Assembly: GCF_024346715.1 (NCBI RefSeq)
Contig: NZ_AP024853.1
Coordinates: 868,001 to 932,000, forward strand
DNA from: Photobacterium swingsii
GTDB taxonomy: Bacteria > Pseudomonadota > Gammaproteobacteria > Enterobacterales > Vibrionaceae
DNA length: 64,000 bases
Direction: 5' to 3'
Made by a program: the position numbers and the translations under genes. Of this stretch, positions 17,610 through 27,540 are shown in pieces (within the stretch, counting starts at the first letter, position 1; every line of letters starts with the position of its first letter). The notes under the pieces are model-generated. The model worked only from the letters and a program-made list of their open reading frames with translations, made no database searches and had not been told where the DNA came from.

Positions 17610-19019
17610 ATGGAACCGGTGACAACGCAGTACAGCATTAAAGTTGTGAAGTATTTCATCCTCGCGGCTTTAGTGTGGGCAATTGCAGGCATGACTATCG
17701 GTGTTATTTTGGCCGCGCAACTCTATTGGCCATCACTTAATTTCGACTCGCAATATTTTCAGTTTGGCCGACTCAGACCACTTCATACATCGGGTGTTAT
17801 TTATGGCTTTGTGGTCAACATTCTGATGGGAACGTCGCTTTATATCGCACAACGCACAGGCCGTTGCGAAATCTTCAATAAAAGCCTGTCGTGGATGGTC
17901 TTTTGGGGCTGGCAACTTGTACTGCTTCTTGCACTTATCTCTTTACCCGCAGGCTACACCACATCAAAAGAGTACGCAGAATTAGAATGGCCGATCGACC
18001 TCTTGATCGTATTGGTTTGGGTACTGTATGCCGTGTTATTTTTTGGCACCATCGCAAAGCGTAAGGTTGGTCATATCTTTGTGGCTAACTGGTTTTTTGC
18101 CGCTTTTATTATCGTCATCGCCATGATTTTCATCGTGAATAACCTTGCGATACCTGTCTCAGCCATGAAGTCTTATTCGGTGTTTGCAGGCGCACAAGAC
18201 GCCATTGTCCAATGGTGGTGGGGACATAATGCGGTGGGCTTTTTACTAACTGCAGGGGTAATTGGGATGAACTATTACTTCATTCCTAAAGCCGCTGAGC
18301 GGCCTATTTACTCATATCGCCTATCTGTCATCCACTTTTGGGGGTTAGTCGGTTTTTACACTTGGGCTGGCACCCACCATCTTATTTATTCTTCAGTACC
18401 GGTTTGGGTCCAAAACATCGGAATAGTGATGTCGCTGATCTTATGGCTTCCCTCTTGGGCTGGCGCTTTCAACAGTGCAATGACCTTGCTCCAAAACAAA
18501 GAGAAACTGAAATCTGACTATATTCTGCTGTTCTTTTTCTCTGCCATTCTTTACTACTGCCTTGCCACATTTGAGGGACCATTATTGGCGATCCGCTGGT
18601 TTAATATGGTGGCACACAACACTGAGTGGGTCATTGGTCACGTCCACTCTGGCGCCTTAGGTTGGGTCGCCATGTCAGGGATCGCGGTTTTCTATTACTT
18701 TATTCCTCGCTTGTGGAATAAAACCGAATTGTGGTCACAACGCTTGATTAAATGGCATTTCTGGCTAGCACATGCAGGCGTAGCCATTTACGCAATCGCG
18801 CTATGGGTAGCTGGCATAGGTGAAGGCTATATGTGGCTGGCTCAAAACGACAATGGTGAACTGGTATATAGCTTTATTGAGGCCATGGACTTCAAAGCAC
18901 CATGGCTATTTCTGCGCTTCTTCGGGGGAGCACTCTTTGTGCTTGGCTTACTACTAATGGCGGTGAACTTATACAAAACCGTCCGTATGCCTGCAGTATT
19001 TGTGGCAAAGGAGGCCTAA
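17610..19019 (+). CDS. ccoN: cbb3-type cytochrome c oxidase subunit I
   Basis: A 469-residue polytopic protein, the catalytic haem-copper subunit. Visible metal ligands are His in PLHTSGVIYGF (low-spin haem), WWWGHNAVGF and GTHHLIYSS (CuB histidines), and HVHSGALGWVAM (haem b3/b). The Tyr in GLVGFYTWAG is where cbb3 enzymes place the cross-linked tyrosine. About 12 TM helices are expected. AAGAGG stands before the ATG. It is the first structural gene of a CcoN-CcoO-CcoP-fusion unit that has no CcoQ and no ccoGHIS assembly genes nearby. That suggests a second, specialised oxidase which depends on assembly factors elsewhere. Confidence 0.93.
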   Translation: MEPVTTQYSIKVVKYFILAALVWAIAGMTIGVILAAQLYWPSLNFDSQYFQFGRLRPLHTSGVIYGFVVNILMGTSLYIAQRTGRCEIFNKSLSWMVFWGWQLVLLLALISLPAGYTTSKEYAELEWPIDLLIVLVWVLYAVLFFGTIAKRKVGHIFVANWFFAAFIIVIAMIFIVNNLAIPVSAMKSYSVFAGAQDAIVQWWWGHNAVGFLLTAGVIGMNYYFIPKAAERPIYSYRLSVIHFWGLVGFYTWAGTHHLIYSSVPVWVQNIGIVMSLILWLPSWAGAFNSAMTLLQNKEKLKSDYILLFFFSAILYYCLATFEGPLLAIRWFNMVAHNTEWVIGHVHSGALGWVAMSGIAVFYYFIPRLWNKTELWSQRLIKWHFWLAHAGVAIYAIALWVAGIGEGYMWLAQNDNGELVYSFIEAMDFKAPWLFLRFFGGALFVLGLLLMAVNLYKTVRMPAVFVAKEA

Positions 19020-19022
19020 ATC

Positions 19023-19634
19023 ATGAGTAAAGATTTCACCCACTCCCTTGTCATTTTGATCATAGTAACCCTTGTGGTGGCTTCGTTTTCATTAGTGGTT
19101 TGGGTTGTACCTAACATTGTTCGCGGTGATGATATTGCCAAAGGCAGCCTAGCCAAACCCTTTACCGCTATCGAACTCGCAGGCCGCGATATTTATATCA
19201 GCGAAGGTTGCCATGTGTGCCACACCCAGATGGTGCGTCCGCTTGATCCCGAAGTAAAACGCAATGGTCGCCCAAATCAAGAAAGCGATGATATCTATGA
19301 GTTCCCGAACTTATGGGGATCAAAGCGTACAGGGCCCGACCTGACCAACCTCGCACGCAAATACTCAGATCAATGGCATGTGCTTCATCTTGTCGACCCA
19401 AGGCAAGTTGTCCCAACCTCCATCATGCCTGCTTACCCTTGGCTATTCGAACAAATACTGTCTGGTGATGACATCAGTGCAAAAATGGAAACCCTCAGAA
19501 CACTCGGTGTGCCCTATACCGACGAAGAAATCGGTGATGCGAGGTTACAAGTAAGAGGAAAAACCAAAGGTGAAGCATTAATTCGGTACCTACAAAGCCT
19601 TGGTAAAGATACATCACAGGAGGTATCGCCATGA
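19023..19634 (+). CDS. ccoO: cbb3-type cytochrome c oxidase subunit II (monohaem)
   Basis: A 203-residue membrane-anchored cytochrome c. One N-terminal TM helix (HSLVILIIVTLVVASFSLVVWVV) is followed by haem site CHVCH near residue 59 in the canonical ISEGCHVCHTQMVRPL context, with GSKRTGPDLTNLARKYSD and a Met in SIMPAYPWL as sixth ligand. It carries electrons to CcoN. It lies 3 bp after ccoN with a very strong AAAGGAGG site and overlaps the next gene by 4 bp. Confidence 0.93.
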   Translation: MSKDFTHSLVILIIVTLVVASFSLVVWVVPNIVRGDDIAKGSLAKPFTAIELAGRDIYISEGCHVCHTQMVRPLDPEVKRNGRPNQESDDIYEFPNLWGSKRTGPDLTNLARKYSDQWHVLHLVDPRQVVPTSIMPAYPWLFEQILSGDDISAKMETLRTLGVPYTDEEIGDARLQVRGKTKGEALIRYLQSLGKDTSQEVSP

Positions 19635-21787
19635 GTAGTTTTTGGGCGCTATGGGCCGCTATTTTCACGCTCATTTTCTTTGTACTGATGATTTCTGTTA
19701 TTGTGAAATATTGGCGCAGTAACCATCAAGCGGATCAAAATCACACCATAGGTAGCTTCGATGGCATCGATGAAAAAGACGCACCACCGCCAAAAATATT
19801 GTTTATCAGTTACGCTATCGCATTCGTATTATCTGCTGGTTATCTTGTCTTGTATCCAGGCCTAGGAGAGTGGCAAGGGCTCATTGATTGGCAACAAAGT
19901 GATGATAGGCTGAGCTCACCCAATACCAGTTTGGATCAACAATTTGCACCACTCAATGGCGCCAGCTTAGCTAAGCTAGCTGAAAACCCAGAGATTATCA
20001 CAAGCGGACAAATTCTATTTCAAACCCACTGCGCCGCCTGCCACCGTAATAATGCACAAGGGCAAAAACATTTCCCTAACCTCATCGATCAAGTTTGGTT
20101 ATATGGCGGTACTGATGAAGCCATTCTTCATTCGATTGCGAAAGGTCGAAATGGCGCTATGCCTGGCTGGAGTGAAGTCCTTCGCCCCGATGAAGTCGCT
20201 AAGATATCGTATTACCTTGCCTCGTTAAATCAGCGTCATACCGACGTGCCCGAAGTCAAAGTCGAACTGGGTAAAACCTTATTTACTCAATACTGTGCAT
20301 CTTGTCATGCCGACGGCTCAGTCGCGAATCCACAGCTTGGTATACCCGATCTTTCAGACGATATTTGGCTACATGGCGGTAGTATTGAAGAGATCCAACA
20401 CACCATTAACTATGGCTTAAATAACCTCATGCCGGCATTCGAAAGCCAATTAACAAATAATGAAATACGTGCTTTAGGTGCTTATATTCGTCATGCCGAA
20501 TTTACACAGCAAGTGAAATTAGCAGAGCTGGAACAAAAACCTGTCGAACGAGGTAAATACCTCGCATACGCAGGTGACTGCGTGGCTTGTCACAGCGCTG
20601 AAGGTGGCGAACCATTTGCGGGTGGGTTGCCTTTTGTGACACCATTCGGCACCGTTTATTCTACCAATATCACACCGCATGCCAGCGAAGGGATTGGGGA
20701 GTATGACTTTGACGATTTCCGCGATGCGCTCGTTCGTGGTAAAGGCAAGAAGGGATACCTCTACCCAGCAATGCCTTACACCTCTTACCAATACCTCACC
20801 GAGCAAGACATGCTCGACTTGTGGGAATACATGCAATCGATCACTGCGGTTTCACGCCGTAACGATGACAACAGCATGATGTTTCCGTCGAACATTCGCT
20901 TAGGGTTACTAGGCTGGAATATCGTATTTATGGACACAGATCCAATCGACTATAGCGTACCCTCTGAGTTAATAGACCAAATTCAAGATGTTGAAAAATG
21001 GCAACAAGGCAAATATTGGGTGGCTGGGCTGGGCCATTGTTCGGAATGTCATACCCCAAGAAACATCGCGCAAGCCTTAATTGCTGAGCGCATTTTCCAA
21101 GGGAACCTCATAGATGGTTGGAATGCACCAGACATTACCGCCAATGAGCTATTTATCGATGGTTGGGATGAAGCGACATTGACTGATTTCTTACACACAG
21201 GTCATTCCGATAAAGGGACAGCCTTTGCAGGTATGGCCGATGTGGTCAAAAACAGCCTGAGCCTAATGACACGAGAAGATATTGAGTCTATGTCTTATTA
21301 CCTACTAAGTGGCGATACAAATAACGTGATCAGCAAAGGTGCAGTGCCACTACAACCCAAAGGGTTTGATGAAACAGCTTATCAAACACCTATCTACGCT
21401 ACCTACCGCCAAACCTGCGGTGCATGTCATGGTGACGATGGTAAAGGCCGCCCACCAATTGCACCAACACTGTTAAACAACGGTATTATCATGCACAGCG
21501 ATCCGTTCAATACTATTGCCGTCACTGTTCGCGGGTTACAACCAACCTATATCGACAAAGATCGTAATTTTATGCCCATGGCCAGTTTTGAGGATGTACT
21601 GTCTGATAAGAACCTCGCAGAACTGATCACTTTTGTCCGTTCCAATCTTGGTGACAGGCATGAGCCCGTCACCGCGGAACACGTCAAAGAAGTCAGGGAG
21701 ACCTTGGAAGCCGCAGGTTATGCTGGCGGGTTGCACACCACACCCGATATGTATGACCGACGTGACAATACGATTAATATTAAGTAG
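19631..21787 (+). CDS. CcoP-like subunit fused to a triheme dehydrogenase-type cytochrome c (five haem sites)
   Basis: A 718-residue protein, more than twice the usual CcoP length (about 300). Residues 1-290 are CcoP-like: TM helices near 5-25 and 57-75, then two cytochrome c domains with CAACH (134) and CASCH (222). From about 305 on it matches the triheme cytochrome subunit of membrane alcohol, gluconate or aldehyde dehydrogenases: CVACH (317) in GKYLAYAGDCVACHSAEGG with FVTPFGTVYSTNITP, CSECH (470) and CGACH (596). AGGAGG and a 4-bp overlap with ccoO secure the start, and the reading frame is continuous. The fusion suggests electrons entering directly from a periplasmic dehydrogenase into the oxidase, without diffusible carrier. 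No dehydrogenase gene is adjacent. Confidence 0.85.
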   Translation: MSSFWALWAAIFTLIFFVLMISVIVKYWRSNHQADQNHTIGSFDGIDEKDAPPPKILFISYAIAFVLSAGYLVLYPGLGEWQGLIDWQQSDDRLSSPNTSLDQQFAPLNGASLAKLAENPEIITSGQILFQTHCAACHRNNAQGQKHFPNLIDQVWLYGGTDEAILHSIAKGRNGAMPGWSEVLRPDEVAKISYYLASLNQRHTDVPEVKVELGKTLFTQYCASCHADGSVANPQLGIPDLSDDIWLHGGSIEEIQHTINYGLNNLMPAFESQLTNNEIRALGAYIRHAEFTQQVKLAELEQKPVERGKYLAYAGDCVACHSAEGGEPFAGGLPFVTPFGTVYSTNITPHASEGIGEYDFDDFRDALVRGKGKKGYLYPAMPYTSYQYLTEQDMLDLWEYMQSITAVSRRNDDNSMMFPSNIRLGLLGWNIVFMDTDPIDYSVPSELIDQIQDVEKWQQGKYWVAGLGHCSECHTPRNIAQALIAERIFQGNLIDGWNAPDITANELFIDGWDEATLTDFLHTGHSDKGTAFAGMADVVKNSLSLMTREDIESMSYYLLSGDTNNVISKGAVPLQPKGFDETAYQTPIYATYRQTCGACHGDDGKGRPPIAPTLLNNGIIMHSDPFNTIAVTVRGLQPTYIDKDRNFMPMASFEDVLSDKNLAELITFVRSNLGDRHEPVTAEHVKEVRETLEAAGYAGGLHTTPDMYDRRDNTINIK

Positions 21788-21914
21788 TCGGCATTCGAAA
21801 TCAAATGGTCATTTGACTCATTAAGCGCACAAGAAATAGGATATAAAAGCACTTAACAAGTATATTGTGTTATGTGCCGTATCCGCCCATTAGTCAGTAG
21901 TAAGAGCAATCCAA

Positions 21915-22301
21915 ATGTCGAATGTCGTTCAGTTCTCTATGTTCAGTGGAAGTAAGAAGACCAACACAGCCCCATCAGTCAAATCGCCAAGCCCTAAAGC
22001 GTTAAGGGAACAGGCTGCATTAAAGCAAAACAACCACTGCTACTTTTGTGGTGAACAAAAAGAAACAAAAGAGCTGAACTGGCTTAATAAGACAGGCTTT
22101 AAAGAGAAGGCTCATGTGATCTGCGGGACTTGTAGTTCAGCAGCTAAGTCACGCTCAATGGATGAACTACGAATAATCCTTGCGCTGAAAGCGATGGACT
22201 TCAGAACAGTTAAGCTCCAACAATACCTTGAGTTAAGAGAAAAGGGCGTGCAGATAGACGGTGTGCGTAAATACAAATTCTACTTTGAAACAAATGCGTG
22301 A
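21915..22301 (+). CDS. Small zinc-finger-like protein, unknown function
   Basis: A 128-residue basic protein with two cysteine pairs, CYFC (about 43-46) and CGTC (about 72-75), spaced like a treble-clef or HNH-type zinc site, but without the HNH histidines and asparagine. The N-terminus is Ser/Pro/Lys-rich and looks disordered; the C-terminal half is helical (MDELRIILALKAMDF). A nucleic-acid-binding role is possible but unproven. It lies 127 bp after the oxidase gene with no visible terminator between, so read-through is possible. Confidence 0.6.
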   Translation: MSNVVQFSMFSGSKKTNTAPSVKSPSPKALREQAALKQNNHCYFCGEQKETKELNWLNKTGFKEKAHVICGTCSSAAKSRSMDELRIILALKAMDFRTVKLQQYLELREKGVQIDGVRKYKFYFETNA

Positions 22302-22349
22302 TCATGAGTTAGAAAATGCTAATCCAACAAGCTGACAGGGCTAGAGAAT

Positions 22350-22375
22350 AAGGGCTAGCGGCCTAGCCCTTTTTA
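22350..22375. terminator. Bidirectional terminator
   Basis: AAGGGCTAG and CTAGCCCTT pair around CGGC, followed by TTTTTAT. It lies between the convergent zinc-finger-like and adenine deaminase genes. Confidence 0.85.
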
Positions 22376-22378
22376 TCA

Positions 22379-23383
22379 TCAATGGTTCGCTAAATAATTT
22401 TCCACCTGAGCGCGGTAATCCGCTTTAAGTGCATCGCTGATAAAGCTACCGTTGATCGCATTGATCGTAAATTGTGCCAACTCTTGCTTACTCATTGGGT
22501 GAGCATTGCTAACGGCTAAAAAGTTATCCGTCATGTAACCACCAAAGTAAGCGGGATCGTCAGAATTGATGGTCACCGCTACGCCTTTACGAAGAAGTTC
22601 AGCGATATTATGTTGTTCCATTTCATCAAATACCCGCAGTTTAATGTTAGAAAGCGGGCACACTGTTAACGGCATTTTGCTGTCTATTAACGCTTCGAGT
22701 AACAGCTCATCTTCTACACAACGTACACCGTGATCAACACGGCTAACACTTAGCATTTCGACTGCATCGACAATATTCTGTGCTGGGCCTTCTTCTCCTG
22801 CATGAGCCACCGTCAGTAAACCAGCCTCTTTAGCTTGTTGGAACACACGTTTGAACTTTGCTGGTGGATGCCCTTGCTCTGAAGAGTCCAGCCCTACCCC
22901 AATAATTTTATCTTTATGCTTCAAGATAGATTGCAGGGTTTCTATCGCATTTTGCTCCGGCAAATGGCGCAAGAAGCACGCGATGATTTGCGAACTAATA
23001 CCCAGTTGCTTATGACCATCTTGCATCGCGCGGTGAATGCCGTTGATAACGGTATCGAAAGGAATACCACGATCTGTATGCGTTTGCGGATCAAAGAAGA
23101 TTTCAGTATGGATAACGTTATCGGCTTTAGACTTTTCTAAGTATGCCCAAGTCAGATCGTAAAAATCTTGCTCGGTACGTAACGCGTTAGCACCTTGGTA
23201 GTAAATATCTAAAAAAGACTGTAAATCTTCAAACTCGTAAGCTTTGCGAAGGGCTTGTGGGGATTGATATGGAATATCGATGTCATTACGTTTAGCTAAT
23301 TCAAACAATAATTCTGGCTCTAGTGAACCTTCGATATGTAAGTGCAGCTCTACTTTAGGAAGACCCTGAATAAATGCGTTCAT
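22379..23383 (-). CDS. Adenine deaminase (adenosine deaminase-like, type 2)
   Basis: A 334-residue amidohydrolase. Metal and catalytic residues are visible: HxH in [15 protein letters not shown], His in VAHAGEEGP, His in VDHGVR, and Asp in [12 protein letters not shown]. The wording [15 protein letters not shown] and [14 protein letters not shown] is that of the bacterial group shown in Pseudomonas to act on adenine and not adenosine, so adenine to hypoxanthine plus ammonia is the likely reaction (purine salvage). The start may be the ATG at 23383 (used here) or the one at 23395; neither has a textbook ribosome site. Monocistronic. Confidence 0.88.
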   Translation of the reverse strand: MNAFIQGLPKVELHLHIEGSLEPELLFELAKRNDIDIPYQSPQALRKAYEFEDLQSFLDIYYQGANALRTEQDFYDLTWAYLEKSKADNVIHTEIFFDPQTHTDRGIPFDTVINGIHRAMQDGHKQLGISSQIIACFLRHLPEQNAIETLQSILKHKDKIIGVGLDSSEQGHPPAKFKRVFQQAKEAGLLTVAHAGEEGPAQNIVDAVEMLSVSRVDHGVRCVEDELLLEALIDSKMPLTVCPLSNIKLRVFDEMEQHNIAELLRKGVAVTINSDDPAYFGGYMTDNFLAVSNAHPMSKQELAQFTINAINGSFISDALKADYRAQVENYLANH

Positions 23384-23825
23384 ATTCTCATCCATCTTTT
23401 CTTATGATTATTGTGGATACAATTACTCTAAGAATAGGCACAGATTTGAAAAAAACGAACGCCATTACAAAGAGTAAGATCCACCGCGATCTCAACTCTT
23501 CGTAATCAGCACTTTGAGGGCGCTGGTAGAGACCCCCAAACCATATCATTGGGGTTATACGAAGCAAACGTCAGTAATTATACGCCAAAAGTGATGCTTG
23601 GCCAGAGCTTATGGATCTTCTGTGATTTAAAGCGTGTTACTTAGTATGTACTTTGGATGTCAATTAATGAATTAGAAAAGCGCACCTTTGGTCGCTTTAT
23701 ACCTATATAGTGAAATATTTTCGTCGAAAAACGGGTACATAGCGCATCATGAAAGATGCCCTCTTTCATCACAAATTCATTTAAGCTATTGTATTTAAAG
23801 TTATTTAAAATAAAAATCTCACCTT
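23384..23825. other. Intergenic region between adenine deaminase and the 1207-residue orphan
   Basis: 442 bp between divergent genes, with no reading frame worth calling. It holds two small hairpins: CCCCAA/TTGGGG at 23534-23554 and ATGAAAGA/TCTTTCAT at 23749-23769. The latter lies 56 bp before the orphan's start. No recognised operator. Confidence 0.4.
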
Positions 23826-26800
23826 ATGAATCAATTTGATAAAAACAAAATAATTACCCTCGATATTCAAGACCCAAAACAAATTAAAGCAGCGCTTATT
23901 CAATACCAAACGCTCCTCAATACTGACCAAGCTTTTAATAATCAAGAGTTTGATGTGGAGTTCACACATAGCAACTCTAATGAACAGCGCCGCTTACAAC
24001 CTAGTGATGCAGGGCAAAACCTTGGGCTATTAAAGTCCGCGCTAGATAAAGGTCAAGAAGGTGGTTCTCACTACTACGACCATGAGATCACCGATACCAC
24101 TGAAACCTATATCTCAGAGGTGATCGTATTTGCTGCCGCACTCCAATACCCTGAAATTAAAAGCACTATTGTCGATACCGCTAAAGCCATTGTTGCTTAT
24201 ACTCGCCGCATGAACGATACCAGTGAAATGTGGATTGATGACATGCGTGTATTTGGTGTCGAAGCGCTGTATATGCTGGCAAGCACCGATCTTCAATACA
24301 CCTACCTTCTGGGACAGTTTTTCATCCCCTATTGGGACGATGAGCACGCTACCCAATATGAAAGCTATCTTGCTTCATTATTAACAGAACACGGCTGGCA
24401 TCCCGCACTGATTAAAGCCTTTATTTGGTGTGACAACCCTACTTTTCGAACTGGGATGTTCATGGATGATCCCTATAGCAATGCCGTCACTTATCAGCCT
24501 TTAGGTGAGTACTTAAAAGAAAACCCAGATCAATACGACAGCTTTAAGCAGATGGTGATTGAACGTTTTCAGGCCAAACCCGTATTGTTGTGTCGCATAG
24601 ATACCACTGAAGAAGATGATGAAGATTTTAGCCACCATCACCCCGTGCTGTGGCTGTACCAAAGCCTCTTCTCACACTCTGATTTTTACGACGAAGATGA
24701 AAAACTAGATACCTTTATGCAGCAAGCATTCATGGCTAGCACGCTGGAAGATGAAGCTTACGATCTAGAAGCCCATATTCGAAGCCAAATAACAGATACC
24801 TTGGTGGAAGCCTCTGAGAATGCACTGAAAGAACGTGCAGAATACCTCGCCTATCTCGCCCGTGATGAGCGTCAATACGAGCTAAATTTTGGCACCCAGG
24901 TACTCAAACCGCTCATTCTAGCCATGCCACAAGGTGAACAGCTGTGGTGTTATATCGAAAACGGCGAAGACCGCAGTGCATTGGATGCCTTGGAGGAAAT
25001 TGAACTTATCCCGCTCGCCAAAGCGCATGCACCTGAAATGTCAGCTCAAATTGAAGATCACCTGTGCAGCTTTGAATATAACAACCAAGGTATTACCGAA
25101 GAGCTCAATAGTATTCTAGATTTAGTCCGTGGGGATCTGCTGACGGATCATTTTGGCGAAGAGTCGACCATTGAACATGAAAATGGCTTAATCACGACCT
25201 TAACTGTCACCGCAGACAGCGATAAAGGCCGACTGGAAGCACGTCGCCAACAATACCTGCGTGTCATTGATGTCTTTTATCACGCGCTCGGTAAACGTGA
25301 ACTTCGCAAATACATGATGGAATCACTCACAGAAGGTGATGAAGACGCCCTACTGTCACGTCAAGACTGCTACCGTCGCTATAGCCAACTGCCAGCACCT
25401 GAAACAACCCCATCAGATGCTGACAATGAACCTCTCGAACCTGCACTATCGCGTGATGTGCAGTCTATCTTCTGCAGCTTCACCGATAACGATGAGATGC
25501 TGTACAGCAAGCATTTTAAGCATGTCGATAAGGTACTGCGTACCTCTCGCGACCTCAGTCGTCCAACGCACTGGCCTGAACCTCACATGGGCTTTATGGC
25601 GCTGGCAAGTTACCAGCTTCACCGCGATTTCAATGAAAACCTAGGCGATGATGTTACCGAGGCACTATTTCACTACTTAAACGAACACAATGTATGGGAA
25701 ATGGCCGCCTCGCACATAGTAAAAGAAGCCTTCATTCAAGGGGCCTACTACTGTCCTGAAGACAAAGGGCTGAATGAAGCGGATGTTGCTCGCATCAAAG
25801 CCTATTTTATGACTGACAAACCAACTGAGAGTCAAGAAAGTCTATTGGCATTGCTTGAACCGCAATTATTCCGCGATGATTGCTGCCGCCGCAGTCATAT
25901 CTACCTGAATAAATACAGCGAACACCAATCAGGTTACAAGTTATTCCAAGACCACGATGAAGACTTCCAGCGCTTCACCTTGATTGCATTCTGGTTACGT
26001 CAGCTGCCACTGCCCTTACGTGCACAAGCCGATCGTCTATGGCAATTTATCATTACCCTCGCCCCTGTTCGTGCCGCACGGAACATCTTGCGCGCCTACT
26101 CAGATGATTCGTGGGATATTGAGTTTGAGAACATACTTGATGACATCAACATCCAAGAACAGCTCGAAAAAGCAGGGATTAATCAGGGAATACTCAGCGC
26201 CTATGAAATGGATCGTCAGTTCCATGATACCAAGCGTTATCAACATTGGATCGATGTGTATAGCGAAATAACTAGCACTGAAACCAGCATGTTCGGCAGC
26301 ATAGATCGTAAGAAAGCCGAAGCCATGCGCGACGGTTTACGCTACATCAACGAACACACAAAAATTGAGTTCTTGCACCATGCATCGCTCAAGTACCCTG
26401 AGATCCCACTCGATCTCAACCACGACTTCAAACGTGCGCTCAATATCATGGTGCAGCTGAATATTCAGTCTTGGGAACAAGCGTTAGCCTACGAGTTGGG
26501 TAAAAGCTGCTTATTCGTTGGTGACGGTGATAAGACACCAGCGAAACTACGCCTTCCTATCATCGCTGATGAAGATACGGTTCACGACCAGCCTTGCCAT
26601 ATGGATGGCATGAGTTGGATGGCGATCACCGTGGTGCAAAAACGCCGTAACGAACAAGGCGACGATCATCATGTCATTTTGATGGCTGACCATGAAGTTC
26701 CCCTTGAGGCCTACCATGAGTCGCTACCTCGCGGGCCATTACTGATTTTCGCAGAAGATGTCGATAGCCAAGCGCTACTTACCCGTATCGCTGAACTGCA

Positions 26801-27449
26801 GAATACCAAGGCGAGAATCGAACATATCGTCATGCAAACCTTGGAGTACCTCGAAGGAAAAACCGATTTCGACAGCATAACGTCACTTTATGCCGCGCAG
26901 CTGTCAGGCGAATACTTCAGTCCTAACGCTGAGGAATACACCATGTACGGTTTGAACCAGTTTATTTGGACCATGGATCAAGTGCGCCGTGATCGTTTCG
27001 CCAAGTTACTGCTCAACCATAACTACCGTGGCTTTAAAGCCATTGAAAGGAATTACGAAAAACCATGGTTGCACCATCAGCTCAGCCAAGGGGATATTGA
27101 CTTTGATATCTACCTTGAACGTATTCGTGAATATGACAACGAAGCAACAGAAACAGGACTGCGTTTCTTACTCAAATGGCTAGTAGAGCTGGAAATAAAC
27201 CCAGCCCACATTACGCTATTTTGTATTAAGCACTCTGACTTCGAAGCGTGTTGTGAATTTATTCATAACCATGCGCGAGGCAAGCATGGTAACTTCAAAA
27301 AAACCTTGGCCTATTTACATGCAGGTCGACGCGCACAACTGCCTGAGATTTTAAGCCAAGCAAGTGATGCTGCTATCTTGATGGAACCTCTCACTAAAGA
27401 TCGCTCTCGCACTGTAAAAGAAGCCGTGGCAAATTACAGCCCAGCATAA
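23826..27449 (+). CDS. Large cytosolic orphan protein, 1207 residues, unknown function
   Basis: I do not recognise a family. The protein has no signal peptide, no TM helix, no P-loop and no cysteine metal cluster. It is rich in Asp, Glu, Tyr and His and looks predominantly helical, with many tetratricopeptide- or HEAT-like stretches (for example QITDTLVEASENALKERAEYLAYLARDE) but no clear repeat unit. The C-terminal third contains YEKPWLHHQLSQGDIDFDIYLERI and a Lys/Arg-rich end. Ribosome binding before ATG 23826 is weak (AT-rich leader). The gene is intact and codon use looks like its neighbours, so it is not an obvious recent import. A strong terminator follows. Structure prediction would be the way in. 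Confidence 0.7.
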   Translation: MNQFDKNKIITLDIQDPKQIKAALIQYQTLLNTDQAFNNQEFDVEFTHSNSNEQRRLQPSDAGQNLGLLKSALDKGQEGGSHYYDHEITDTTETYISEVIVFAAALQYPEIKSTIVDTAKAIVAYTRRMNDTSEMWIDDMRVFGVEALYMLASTDLQYTYLLGQFFIPYWDDEHATQYESYLASLLTEHGWHPALIKAFIWCDNPTFRTGMFMDDPYSNAVTYQPLGEYLKENPDQYDSFKQMVIERFQAKPVLLCRIDTTEEDDEDFSHHHPVLWLYQSLFSHSDFYDEDEKLDTFMQQAFMASTLEDEAYDLEAHIRSQITDTLVEASENALKERAEYLAYLARDERQYELNFGTQVLKPLILAMPQGEQLWCYIENGEDRSALDALEEIELIPLAKAHAPEMSAQIEDHLCSFEYNNQGITEELNSILDLVRGDLLTDHFGEESTIEHENGLITTLTVTADSDKGRLEARRQQYLRVIDVFYHALGKRELRKYMMESLTEGDEDALLSRQDCYRRYSQLPAPETTPSDADNEPLEPALSRDVQSIFCSFTDNDEMLYSKHFKHVDKVLRTSRDLSRPTHWPEPHMGFMALASYQLHRDFNENLGDDVTEALFHYLNEHNVWEMAASHIVKEAFIQGAYYCPEDKGLNEADVARIKAYFMTDKPTESQESLLALLEPQLFRDDCCRRSHIYLNKYSEHQSGYKLFQDHDEDFQRFTLIAFWLRQLPLPLRAQADRLWQFIITLAPVRAARNILRAYSDDSWDIEFENILDDINIQEQLEKAGINQGILSAYEMDRQFHDTKRYQHWIDVYSEITSTETSMFGSIDRKKAEAMRDGLRYINEHTKIEFLHHASLKYPEIPLDLNHDFKRALNIMVQLNIQSWEQALAYELGKSCLFVGDGDKTPAKLRLPIIADEDTVHDQPCHMDGMSWMAITVVQKRRNEQGDDHHVILMADHEVPLEAYHESLPRGPLLIFAEDVDSQALLTRIAELQNTKARIEHIVMQTLEYLEGKTDFDSITSLYAAQLSGEYFSPNAEEYTMYGLNQFIWTMDQVRRDRFAKLLLNHNYRGFKAIERNYEKPWLHHQLSQGDIDFDIYLERIREYDNEATETGLRFLLKWLVELEINPAHITLFCIKHSDFEACCEFIHNHARGKHGNFKKTLAYLHAGRRAQLPEILSQASDAAILMEPLTKDRSRTVKEAVANYSPA

Positions 27450-27465
27450 TGCAATAGCTTCATTT

Positions 27466-27501
27466 AAAACGCCCTTGGCTTACCATAGCCAAGGGCGTTT
27501 T
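27466..27501. terminator. Strong bidirectional terminator
   Basis: AAAACGCCCTTGGCT and AGCCAAGGGCGTTTT: perfect 15-bp stem with a 6-base loop and A/T runs on both sides. It lies between the convergent orphan gene and the molybdopterin enzyme gene. Confidence 0.95.
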
Positions 27502-27540
27502 ATTTCTTCACGGTTTCTTAAAGACCAAGATAAGACGACG

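Noticed and set aside
23534-23769. Small RNA gene with two hairpins upstream of the orphan gene
   Set aside because: The hairpins are short, no U-run follows them and no promoter pair is clear.
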